Shown here: positions 12,701 through 23,709 of the stretch, piece after piece
Numbering within the stretch: position 1 is the first letter of the stretch
Layout of the letters: each line of letters starts with the position of its first letter
Assembly: GCA_013368445.1 (NCBI GenBank)
Contig: JAACJO010000019.1
Span: 682,001 to 746,000 of the forward strand
DNA length: 64,000 nucleotides
Source: Leucocoprinus leucothites
Lineage: Eukaryota; Basidiomycota; Agaricomycetes; Agaricales; Agaricaceae
Direction: 5' to 3'
Position numbers and translations under genes: made by a program
The notes under the pieces: model-generated
What the model saw: the letters and a program-made list of their open reading frames with translations, nothing else
Databases searched by the model: none
What the model was told of the DNA's origin: nothing

Positions 12701-14700
12701 CTCCTCAATTGAGGCCTCAATCGGCTCGGGCTCACAGTTGCTAGTTCTGTCGAGCTTTGATAATTCGTCGTATCGGCTCAACCCTGGAGCAGTCGAAGTG
12801 CCTTTCCCAACCCTGCCATTGCCATGTCCAGGGTCATCCAAACCACCCAGAGATGACATATCCTGGACATGGGTGTCTTCAAAACAATCTTCACCTGAAG
12901 CCTCGTCAAAGGTCCAGACGATGATATTATTGCCGGTCGCGTCGAATTTGTCCCAGTACACATTGAGATGGGATCCATTTGCTATGTGGCGGATGAAAGC
13001 ACGCTCTCCAGCAGAAAAGTTGTTGATCATAGATAGGCTACTTGGTTCAGCAGGGGACCTGGATTGAGTAGACGAAACATAGGCCTTCACTTGTCTAAAG
13101 ATCTCCCGTTCTGTTTCTGTCCAAGCTGGAGCATTTATTAACCACCGAAAGAGGCATTTTTGACGCACAAGGGCTCACCGCGTGCACATTCTTCTGTGAA
13201 TATCTTTTCCATACACTGCCGCTCAAACTGTGCCATTTTGGTAAGTAAAACTTGAAGTCGCTTAAGGGAGATCGTCCCGCCCATGTTGAGGTAACCATCT
13301 GAGGCACCATGGACGTCAAAATAATATTTGATGGAAGACAAGTTCCTTACCTAGAGTAGGTAAAACACTTTTGTAGATCTCGAGGAGGCTCTCGAGTCCA
13401 TCACGTTGCATACGAAATAGGGGAAGATTAGGTAAAAAATCATTTCCAAGAAATAGAGTTAGTAAGATAAAATCATCAATGACGTTTTCCAAGCTATACT
13501 CGAAAGATAGTACTGGGGCAAGATTGCGAAATTCAAGATCAAGATATTCGCGCATTAATGAAAGGTGCAAGATGGAAAATCTCATTGAGTCAAAACTATA
13601 TGTAAGGTTGGTGAGAGTCCGAACGTAACTGAATAGAAAGGTGTCACACCTTCTAGCTCCATTTTGCCTCAGAAAATTGACCCTCGATTTCTCTCGTAGC
13701 ACACAGAAATGGGGTTCGTGGGTGGAGAGGCCGAGCATAATGAGATCGGCATCTGTGCCATAGATACAGTGACGGGTGTTATGGTTGTAGCCCTGTTGCG
13801 TCCGAGATGCCCTGATATGCTCCATGATTTTGTGCTCCCCTTCTCCTGGGACCTCTGGACCAGATAAGACAACTTCTACATTACGCCAGGTTTCATCCTC
13901 CGTGAACTTCTTGTTGATGTAGTAATGCAAATGTTCGGATAGGCGAGCCATAAATGGAGTGCCTTGGAGAGATGTCAATTCGAAAGCGAATGATGAGCTA
14001 GAGTGATAGAGAGCACCTGGTTGAATGCAATAGGTGTCGAAACTCTGTTCCTCTGAGAGTGTTTCCCCATTCCGTTCGGCTTCTTCCTTCAGCTTCCGAT
14101 CCAGCTTAGCATCAATGAAGGCCCCTTGCCGTAGTAGCCCCATCTTAGCACGAGGAGAAACACCATCGACGGCGATGAAGAACACTTGTCTCGGTCGGAT
14201 CTTACGAAAGAGGTAGTCAACGTAACGGAAAACGGATGAGAATATCTCTTCCTCAGACTGAAAGTCTGTCCCATTGCTTAACTGGGCGCCTGGTGAACGT
14301 CAGGTAAGTGGTACACGATCAGCGTGTGAATGACTAACTCTGGTAGATAATTCCATTGAAATCAAGGTAAAAATTATCTATCACTTGTCAACTTCATTTC
14401 ACCACAGAGTCATGATTATATATATATACCGAATTCGGGAATTCTGTCCCCTTCGACCTCTTTTGTGATGAGTGGGTATCGTTCACTTGGAAGTGCAGTG
14501 GATGAGGAGATAATCTAGGTGTTCTTCGCTGTCAAAGGAAGCTCACCAGATGAAGCGAAAGAACTATAATAATTCATATGTTAAATCAGTGAAAATATAC
14601 TCAAGTATTCCGGGGATCTACCAGTGGGATACCTGATTATCGGATGAGGACCATGCACGCAAACTGTATCCTGAAGATACGGGGGTTAAAACGTACCCAT
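9711..14700 (-). CDS. XRN1: XRN1-like 5'-3' exoribonuclease paralogue A (altered 5'-phosphate pocket)
   Basis: Multi-exon homologue of the cytoplasmic 5'-3' exoribonuclease XRN1, which degrades decapped mRNA. The start is a 4-nt exon (ATGG, 14697-14700), followed by an 11-nt exon (MGIPL) and FFRFIW. Seen in order: [13 protein letters not shown] (Asp35 kept, His41 now Tyr), [33 protein letters not shown] and DDFILLTLFLGNDFLP, so the metal-binding acidic residues are present. CR2 with [15 protein letters not shown] keeps the base-stacking Trp. An SH3-like domain ([33 protein letters not shown]) lies at about 10.26-10.45 kb. The C-terminal exon is Ser/Arg/Gly-rich (YGTRGRGSS, FFSRGERRGS) and ends TGA at 9711. 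The block after AKM, normally [11 protein letters not shown], reads GLLRQGAFIDA with no change in length, removing Gln97, Arg100 and Arg101. Large exons are open, arguing for a real protein of roughly 1250-1300 aa. Confidence 0.8.
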
Positions 14701-15005
14701 CGGCGATTTGTTCGATATTGGTAGATACGCGGTAGTAGTGCAGTGAGATGGTGCAGAATGAAGGTGGATGCTGATACGAAGATGGACTGCGGTCTTAATC
14801 TGATCGTGGCAAAATTGGAAGCATACGGGCGCCTATTAATTAAGCTTCGAAGAAATATAGCAATCCACGTTTGGTGTAAGGTGTCATAGGGTAAAGAGTA
14901 AAAGAGTATTTGATGGGAAGTGCTTGGGAGAATTCAAGGTGAGCAGGTTGGAGATATCACCGCGGAAGGCGGGGAGACAATATAGTGTGTCTATGACATG
15001 GGGTA
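14701..15005. promoter_or_regulatory. upstream region of XRN A with a block shared by paralogues
   Basis: A stretch of about 39 nt at 14770-14808 (ctgatacgaagatggactgc and onward) recurs almost unchanged 60-110 nt upstream of the B start (21952-21990) and the C start (29928-29966). Its fixed distance from the start codons suggests a promoter or 5' UTR element, although simple recent duplication could also explain it. Confidence 0.4.
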
Positions 15006-15945
15006 TTATGGATCCGTCCCAAGCATGAAAGGTTCATCCCATGAAACATCTATCGAGTTTTCATCATGGCCGACGACCACGCCTTTCGCCGCTAGCGGAA
15101 CAGGTCCTGAATTTCTCACCATCCTAACGTGATCGCCGAGTGCGAATTTCTGGTTCTCCAAACGGGAGGCGGCGTGCTTGTTCTTCAGAATAGCAGAGAC
15201 TTTATCGTCCCCAATGATGATTTCCCCGGCAGGCTTCATCGACTCGGATGTCGTAGGAGTGATGGAGTCTAATCTCTGCTCCAGTTCGAGAACGGCATCC
15301 TAGAACCGATGAATGAAATGAATCAAGAGTCGCAAACAGAAACCTACTTTAGGTATCCGTTCGTGTGATAAAGGTACTTGTTTGAGTTCTCACCTCTAAC
15401 CATGTTTGGGCCTCTATCAGTCGTTTCTCTGGATCAAAATCCTTGAACACATCAGATACGAGAGGTATGCCATCGCCAATGTATTCCAAGGGTCCAAAAA
15501 TCTCAGGAAAATTCGCCTAATACGATACCCGGTTTATCGTTTTCATAAACCATTGTAGTGAGATCGACTTACCTTGTATGCTCTCAAAAGCTCAACAGCC
15601 TTATCACTGTACTCCCAGCGCCTCTCCTCCTTCTCTGTATAAACAATCACTTTCATGTATCTCCTGTCGAACTTTAGGTCTAAACCGATGTTGAATTTGT
15701 GTTCGTTTGGGTGAGTGATGACTGGGAGATTTGACGTATCTTTCAATAGTGCGAGCGGTGAGATTGGCTCCTTTGTAAAAGGGTAGTTGGAGCTTGCCTG
15801 GGTTTGACAACAGTCTTCAATAGCTCTTTCTCCGACTTGGCGGATGGCATGTACTAGTAACTGGAGATGGCGATAAGATGGAATCACAGTCTTTATTCAC
15901 CTCAACAAGAACCAATAGACTTGAATCATGAGTAGCGGTTGCGGT
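15006..15945 (-). pseudogene. 3' fragment of a D-type XRN1-like gene (fragment 1)
   Basis: Minus-strand exons match the C-terminal third of XRN D: the SH3-like piece [15 protein letters not shown] ... [19 protein letters not shown] at about 15010-15160, and [19 protein letters not shown] ... [14 protein letters not shown] at about 15590-15710. It lacks the nuclease half and the RG-rich C-terminus; the SH3-like exon is joined directly to the upstream region of gene A. At its 5' end it stops at about 15940, where it meets RING-gene sequence. No complete protein can be made, so this is a remnant of the tandem duplication. Confidence 0.8.
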
Positions 15946-15949
15946 GTGG

Positions 15950-16435
15950 AGGATGCGGGGGAGGGGGGGGGATATTATCTGCGGAGCATGGGGCACTGCA
16001 TAATGGGCAGCGGTCATTTGAAGAAGGTCCGTGCAGCCACTTGACAAGATAACCGTCAGCTTAAACTATGAACAGAGCGTCTTGTAGAACACACCAGATA
16101 CCGCAGTCACGATCAACAACCTCACGAGGTTTTCTCGGAACCTTTCCCGTCGAGTTCGATCTACTCCGACGGAACACGCGAGGCGGTGGCGTCGGTATCC
16201 TATCATCTATGGAAAGATTGGATGCTGGCGACTCTGCGCCGAGGTTCAGTGTGTACTCGGGGTGTTCGTCGATACTGTCTAGACGCAACACAGGGCGCGG
16301 TCGAGGCATGAGTATGAGGAAGAACTGAAAGACAAAAGAATATATACCTGGATCATCAAAGCGGTCCAACCATTGTTCGACGCGATTTTCGTGTGGAATG
16401 TTGAGAGGCGGGAGACTGGGCCGAATACGAGGCAT
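15950..16435 (-). pseudogene. truncated copy of the RING-like gene (copy 2)
   Basis: The start MPRIRPSLPPLNIPHENR at 16435 and the first exon are almost identical to the intact gene at 9175 (about 97% by eye). Exon 2, carrying the central RING cysteines, has been deleted, and the copy ends at about 15950 after a piece of exon 3, where XRN-derived sequence begins. It lacks the Ser/Thr linker and membrane tail. It may still be transcribed, because its upstream region is also conserved, but it cannot encode the full zinc finger. Confidence 0.7.
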
Positions 16436-16975
16436 GGAGGAAAACAAGACCAGATTCAATTTCAATTTCCTTACTTTTAACTTATTTTGCTCATTGCGTA
16501 GCCACTGATGCCGCTTAGTCATCACGGCCCGGGGTGATAGACTCACTCAGACGCCTAACGACTGTTTTGTTCTCATCTCGACAATGGCGCTTCAACAATG
16601 CGTAGACTGTTCTCCTTTTTATTAATCGCTTGGAAGCCAACCCAGACGCCTTTTGTCTAGGTAGCCTCCTAAGTATCTCACATGTTAAAATCCCGACATG
16701 AGCCGCTGTGCTGTGGTCGTCAACTGTTGCACCTATGCTCTGGTCGCCCTTGTGAGTGCTTTCCTGTTGTCGAGCACTAAGGTCGTAGCATGAAACGTGG
16801 TTACCCTCAGACTTGTTCAACAAAATCTGAATACGCGACAATAAACACGACATTGGCTAGACATCCCGCAGGTTTCGCCACGATAGTTATACATGACACT
16901 GTTTACAAGAATGTTGTACAGAATGGTCCCCAACGCTTCAAATCAATCTTAACACGAACCTTCAGTTAGCCCCTT

Positions 16976-19900
16976 CTCCAGTCCTGTGATCCCCTTCGCT
17001 CCCCCCTGGAGAAAAATGTATTTCTCGACGGCGAGGCGGCGTCCTGGGTGCTGGATATGGATGATCCTCGACTGCGTGTACCATATGGCACTGATGGCGG
17101 GGAGCCGGAGTTGTTCGACGAACGCCAGCTTCCTGCTGCATCTCCAGCAGGAGCCTGATTCCGTGTAAAGGCACCTCGAGATGTAGAACTTCAACCAAAA
17201 TGTGAGTCACTTCGAAATACTTTGAACTTCAAAACGTAATTTAGCTTACTTTAGCTCCGACAGTGAACGGGAACGAGTATTACTTGCTTGGAGTTGAGAG
17301 GTACGTAGATGTGGGGGTATATATCGGTTCGAAGGTACGTTGACTGGCGACGATGGGTTTTTAACACCCATCGAGAAAATGAATTGGGGATTTGTTAGGT
17401 TCAGACATGTTTTGGGGTCTACCGTCGCACCGCGATACTTGGAGCACCTGGAGCAACACCATGATCATAACGTGCCCACTGGTGTAGAATAGCAGTCACG
17501 AACCTGCCACTCAGTGTTGACCCGAGTATGAAAGGCTTATCCCACACTACATCTATGAAATCATTGTCGTATCCCACGACTACACCCTTCTCTCCGGGAG
17601 AAACAAGCCCAGAGCTCCGGACCATCCGGACACGGTCACCTAAGGCAAAGACCTGCTTTCTCATTCGATCCAGGGAGTATCCATGTGGAAGGATGGCGGG
17701 AGATGGGTATTTTTCAATAATGATTTCTTTCGTCGTTGTATCTGTAGCTGTTTGCGTCATGGAGTCTAGCATGTGTTCTAATTTTGCGATAGTTTCCTGT
17801 GGCAAACACATGAGAACCGTACCGGACGTGAAATGGCAGACATACAGCGTACCTTTGGGAGCACTTCGTATGATAATGGAACACGTTCAAATGTCTCCGG
17901 AACCCCTCGAGCTTCTAACCATTGGACAACCTCCCGCATTCGTTTCCTAGGCTCAGAATTTTTGAACACGTTGGTTGCGGGGGGCGCGTCAAAGCCAACA
18001 GTATCCAGGCACTCAAAAATCTCAGGGAACTCTGCCTACAATATAAAATCATTGAGGCTATGGCTTGAATCCACCGAATTACCGGGAGCTCTGACCTGGT
18101 ATGATTTCACGAGGGCAATAGCTTTATCGCTATATTGCCAGTGCTTTCCTTCTTTTTTCGTGTAACCGACAACCCTTATGCCTTTCCCATTGAATTTCAG
18201 ATCCAGGCCAATATTGACTCTGAAGTCATCTAGACCAACTCTGACAAAGAAACTTGACGTGATTTTTCCCAATGCGAGCGGTGAAATATGAAGGAGGTCG
18301 GCGACTTGGTATGAAGGAAGATATTCTGAACTCAGCTGATTATTTATCAGAGCAGTGATCTTCCTGAGCCCAATATTCTCATTCGATTTTGGGATTTACC
18401 TCGGCGAGGACTGTCAAGCTCGTGTCACGGGTTGCTGCGACACTTGCGGAAGAACCATATGCATTGTCTCCAAGATAAGTCACCTGAGCGTCCTCAGGGA
18501 AGAGGTCCCTCAATTGAGATGGGCCCTTCTCGACGAAACGTGGATCCTCCAAGTCAACCGTCGTCACACACATCTGTACCGGAAAATCGACCGTGTCGCT
18601 TTCCACCACATACTCTTTCGTTGTCGCTCCGGTTTCCGAGGTCTGCATTCCTAGCAGTGGTCTGACAAGTAACAACACCTCAACGGGACCCGTCGATACC
18701 CCACGATCCAAGTAAATTTGTTCCAGGCGCTCTACCTTGTTCTTCCACTGACTTGAACTGCGTATGGAATGCCGTATAGATACGACCTTCGAGGGGCGAT
18801 CTCCACGAGAAGCAGGCCAATCATATACGAAAGTAGAGTCGGATACGCCCGTTACCAGACCTTCCCGTAGAGATGGCCACTCTATGAATATTCTCTCGCC
18901 GATAGTACGCTCCGCTATTTCTTGTGCACTAAGGCCCTCATGCGGATTATTAACTTTCACGATGATTGACTTATTCCTTGAACCAGAGGTTTCTGTTTCT
19001 GGCGGTCTGTGCGCATTAACAGAACGGAAGTCCAGGACAGCAGAGTGTGGGATGGTTTTGAACGATGGGAATCCAGGGGACGACTGCGTATCGGCGCTTA
19101 CTGTGCTTCCTAAACTAGGGAGAGGTTGAACGTCACTTGATGCACTGAAGGTGAGCGGCTCTATGTGTGTGCGGCAGTCGTAGATGTGCGGCAGGATATC
19201 CGGGCACGGACTAGGGAGCGTCGTGGAGTTATGGGTGCCATAGGTCATTTTGAGTGCTGCTGATGCACGATTACGATACCTCTCTTCGGGAGTGAGTTTA
19301 TGTTCGATGGCTGGAGAAGATCAATTAAGCCTCTGCGCGAGGTTTCTTGAGGTAGACTCACCTTCCATGGCGCGGATCAGTCGCTCTTCATCTATAAAAG
19401 GAATTTTTGCAATTACTTTTGTCCTCTTGTCGACCTCAAACTCGGTAGGATATAAATCCAAAATAGGTGAGTCTGGCGCAGTCAGGAGGCCTCTGCATGT
19501 TGGGGGTACATTTTCCATTTGAACCGGAGACATCATTGCAACGAGTTGTTCAAGCGGTTTGAATGGTTGACCAACATCAAAATTGAAGGTCAATTGATCA
19601 ATGTCTTGCAGATCTGTCAACTTGTGTTTAAGTAAAATTTGTGGTAAGATGAAAGCGAGAAGATCCAACCGGATACACGCGGGGAAAAGTGATAGTTAAA
19701 AACCCAGCTCCAGGACGGAATTCCTTTGTAATAATATCGCACTATCCACTCCAACCCCTCAACGTATCGATAGACCAGCTGCTTCATGTCATCCGACTTA
19801 CTGTCAAGAATACCAAGCTTCTATACTTTTATTAGCAAGGATAGTGAACTGCGAGCACGCATAATACTTCGTAATAGTTCGACTTCCAGCGGAGAATTTC

Positions 19901-21888
19901 CTTGCCAACTGAGTCGTCAGTCGGCCCGGGTTCTTGGTCGGTTGTTCTGTCGAGCTTTAATAATTCGTCGTATCGGTTCAACACTGGAGCAGTCACAGTG
20001 CTTTTCCCAGTTCCGCCACTGTTGTCTACAGAGTCATCCGAATCACCCATGGATGACCTATTCCCGACATGGGTGTCTTTGACAAGATCCTCATCTAAAG
20101 CATCGTCGGAGGTCCAGATGATGATATCATTGCCATCCGCGTCGCATTTGTCCCAGTGCACCTTGAGACCGGATACACCTGCTATGTGACGGATGAAAGC
20201 ACACTCTCTCGCAGAAAAGTTGTTCATCATAGATAGGCTACTGGGTTCAGCGGGGGATCTCAATCGAGTAGACAAAACGTAGGCCTTGACTTGTCTAAAG
20301 ATCTCCCGTTCTTGTTCTGTCCAAACTGGAGCACTCATTTAACCACTGAAAGAGGAGTTATCGACATGCAAGGGCTCACCGCGAGTAAATTTTTCTGTCA
20401 ATCTCTTTTCCATATACTGCCGCTCAAACAGTGCCATTTTATTTTGTAAAATTTGAAGTCGCTTAAGTGAGATCGTCCCACCCATGTTGAGATAACCGTC
20501 TGAGATATTATGGGCGTCAAATAATATTTGATGGAAACAATTCTCTCACCCAGAGCAGGTAAAGCATCTTTGTAGATCTCGAGGAGGCTCTCGAACCTAT
20601 TGTGTGGCATGTGAAATGGGGGTAGATAAGGTAAGAAGTCATTTCCAAGAAATAGAGTAAGTAAGATAAAATCGTCAATGATGTTTTCCAAACTATACTC
20701 GAAAGGTAACATTGGGGCGAGGTTACAGAATTCAAGATCAAGATATTCGCGCAACAATGAAAGATGCAAGATAGTAAACCTCATTTCGTCAAAACTATAA
20801 GGTTGATGAGTCTGAATGTAACGAATTAGAAACGTGTCACACCTTCTAGCTCCGTTTTGCCTCAAAAAACTGAATCTCGACTTCTCTCGTAGCACAGAGA
20901 AAAAGGGTTCGTGGCTGGAGAGCCCGCGCACAACGAGATCTGCATCTGAACCATATACGCAGTGACGCGTATTCTGGTTGTAACCTTGTTGTGTCCGAGA
21001 TGCCCTGATATACTCCATAATTTTGTGTTTTCCTTCCCCTGGAACGTCCGGGCCGGATAAGACAACCTCTATATTATGCCAGGTTTCATCTTCGGTGATC
21101 TTTTGGCTAACGTAGTAATGCAAATGTTCGGATATGCGAGTCATGAATGGGGTGCCTTGGACCGATGTCAGCTCGGAAGCAAACGATGAACTAAAGTTTT
21201 AGGGAGCACCTGGCTGAACGCAATAGACATCAAAATTCTGCCCCTGTGAGGGTATTTCTCCATTCCGTTCGGCTTCTTCCTTAAGCTCCTGGTCCAGTTT
21301 AGCATCAAGGAAGGCCCGTTGCCATAGTACCCTCATCTTCGCACGGGGGGAAACGCCATCAACGGCGATGAAGAATACTTGTCTCGGTCGGATCATCCCA
21401 AAGAGGTAGTCAACGTAACGGAAAACGGACGAGAATATCTCTTCCTCAGACTGAAAGTCTGTCCCATTGCTCAACTGGGCGCCTGGTGAATGTCAGGTAA
21501 GTAGTCCACGAGTAGCATGTGGATAACTAACTCTGGTGGATAATTTCATTGAAATCAAGGTAAAAATTATCTATCGCTTGTCAACTTCATGTTGCTACAG
21601 AGTGTCATGATTGTATACCGAATTCGGGAATCCTGTTCCCCTCAACCTCCTTTGCGATGAGAGGGTATCGTTCACTTGGGAGTGTAATGGATGAGGAGAT
21701 AATCCAAGTTCCCTCACTGTTAAAGGAAACTCACCAAATAAAGCGAAAGAACTGAAGCGGTGTGTAAGTCAAATCAGTGAAAATATACGGGAGTGCACCG
21801 AGGATCTACCAGTGGAATACCTAATTATCGGATGAGGACTCCTTATGCAAACTGTATCCTGGAGATATAAGAGATAAAGCATACCCAT
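16976..21888 (-). CDS. XRN1: XRN1-like paralogue B (altered phosphate pocket and catalytic Glu)
   Basis: Same architecture and intron plan as A: 4-nt first exon (21885-21888), 11-nt second exon (MGIPL), FFRFIW, ERYPLIAKEVEGNRIPEF. Nuclease motifs: DNFYLDFNEIIHQ (Gly38 to Glu; His41 kept), FIAVDGVSPRAK, PGEGKHKIMEY in which the second catalytic Glu is Lys, YGSDADLVVRGL (normally DADLIML), and DDFILLTLFLGNDFLP. The pocket block reads RVLWQRAFLDA: Gln97 is Leu and Arg101 is Ala, while Arg100 aligns with Arg. CR2 keeps GIPSWSW. The middle domains (about 18.4-19.6 kb), the SH3-like domain (about 17.53-17.66 kb) and a Ser/Arg/Gly-rich tail ending TAA at 16976 are open. The Glu-to-Lys change should weaken or abolish metal-dependent hydrolysis, so B may be an RNA-binding pseudo-nuclease. 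Large exons show no frameshift. Confidence 0.75.
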
Positions 21889-22260
21889 CTACGACAGCAC
21901 TGAAATCAAGGCTCTGGTTGGCTCAGCGAGATGGTGTGCAATGAGGATGGGTGCTGATACGAAGATGGACTGCGGCCTTAATCTGATCGTCACTAAAAAT
22001 CGAAAGAAGCATACAAGCGGCTATTACTTAAGCTTTTTGGTTCGAATACTTATCCTCGTTCGGTAGAAGGTGTTCAAGGATAGAGGATGTGATGAGAAGT
22101 GCTTCGGGAAATTCAAGTTCAAAGGTCAGCAGAGGTTAAATATATGGCAGCATATCTATCATGTAGGGTATTATGGATCGTCGAAAATTACAGATGTACT
22201 ATATATCCCAGCCATATATAGAATCTCCTTCGATTCTATTATCGGTCTCACTGCAGTGGC
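21889..22260. other. upstream region of XRN B, followed by duplicated 3' flank
   Basis: This holds the shared block at 21952-21990 (see the upstream region of A), then sequence resembling the spacer between C and D. No gene is supported. Confidence 0.4.
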
Positions 22261-22267
22261 TGTGTTT

Positions 22268-23700
22268 TTACTCTCGCTCTCGGCTCCTCTCCCTGAATCC
22301 TTTCCTCCTTGAGGATACGCACTCGTGGTCGGAAGTACAAAGCTGGGGCCACATCGTGGGCATGCCTCTACCGCGCGTAGAAGTCGAGGACATACGTGAA
22401 CCCATATTAGTGCAATGGCGACCACGTTTGTTAATGGTCCGCCATCCAGTGATTGAGTCTTCTTGAGGGAAGGAACGGATTTTTGTTAGCGATCAGGACT
22501 CCTGGCCGGCGCGGCTGGCTGTGCAGCGACTCCCTGCATGCTCATGACATCGAGAGAAATGGGGAAGTGGGCTAGAGTAGAGAAGTTCTGCGGTGGGGTA
22601 ACCGGTGATGGCAGTGCGTTCATTGAGACAACGAATTGTGGATTTGTGAGATTGAGATACAACTTGAGACCCGTCATCATACTCGATACGTAGAACACCT
22701 TAACGATTGAATCAGCTCGAGTACTCGGCTTGGCCTCCTCTTTTGACGATACAAACCTTCCATCTAACGTCGTCCGAGTATGAAAGGGGTATCCTATAAA
22801 ACATCTATTGAGTTTGCATCCTGACGATGACCACGCCTTTCGCTGCTAGCGGAACAGGCCCCGAATTTCTTCACCATCCTTACCCGATTACCAAGTGCGA
22901 ATTTCTGGTTCTCCAATTGAAAGGCGGCGTGCTCAGGCTTCAGGATAGTGTGGAATTTATCGTTTCTGATGACAGTTTCCTTGGCTGGCACCGTCGATGC
23001 TGCAGCGGCAATGGAACTTTATCTCTGCTCCAGGTCAAGGGTGGCATCCTGGATTCGATGAATAAATTGAATCCACAGTCGTGGGCAGTGAACCTACTTT
23101 GGGCAGCTGTTCATATGATAAAGGTGTTTGTTCGAGCTCTCAAACACCCCTCGCTCGGGCCTCTACCAGTTGTTTCTCTGGATCACAATTCTTGAACACA
23201 TCAGATGCGAGAGGTATGCCATCAACAATGAATTCCAAGCATCCGAAAATCTCAGGTAAGTCCGTCTAGTACGATACCAGGTTGATCGTTTTCGTAAATC
23301 ATTGTAGCGAGATCGACTCACCTTGTATGCTCTCGAAAGCTCAACAGCCTTATCACTGTACTCCCAGTGCCTCCCTTCTTTCTTTGTGTAACCAACCACG
23401 CCCGTGCACCTCCTGTCGAACTTCAGATCTAAACCAATATTATTGACCTTATGTTCGTTGGGGCGAATGGCGACTGGGAGACTTGAAGCAATTTTTGGGA
23501 CAGTGCGACCCGCGAATACGGAGAAGAGTGACTGCATTGTAAGAAGGTAGTTGGAACTTGCTTGGATTTGAACAAAAGCCTTCAATATCTCATTCTCCGA
23601 CTTGGGAGATGGCATGTACTAGTAACTTGAGAGGGCGATAAGATAAAACCACAGCCTTTACTCACCTCAACAAGAACCAATTAGACATGAATCGTGGGTA
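22268..23700 (-). pseudogene. 3' fragment of a D-type XRN1-like gene (fragment 2)
   Basis: This is longer than fragment 1: it keeps the RG/RE-rich C-terminal end (GFRERSRERE then TAA at 22268), an [20 protein letters not shown] piece near 22600, a damaged SH3-like domain (FALGNRVRMVKKFG, then out of frame because of an extra base near 22870), and [18 protein letters not shown] ... [12 protein letters not shown] at about 23340-23450. It lacks the nuclease half and ends at about 23700 at the same junction as fragment 1. The frameshift and the missing 5' part make it a pseudogene. Confidence 0.8.
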
Positions 23701-23709
23701 GCGGGTATA

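Noticed and set aside
15006..15945. A sixth XRN1 gene
   Set aside because: Only the C-terminal third is present, with no nuclease exons and no tail; it is joined to RING-gene DNA on one side and to the upstream region of XRN A on the other.
22268..23700. A seventh XRN1 gene
   Set aside because: The nuclease half is absent and the SH3-like exon carries a frameshift; it is a duplication remnant.
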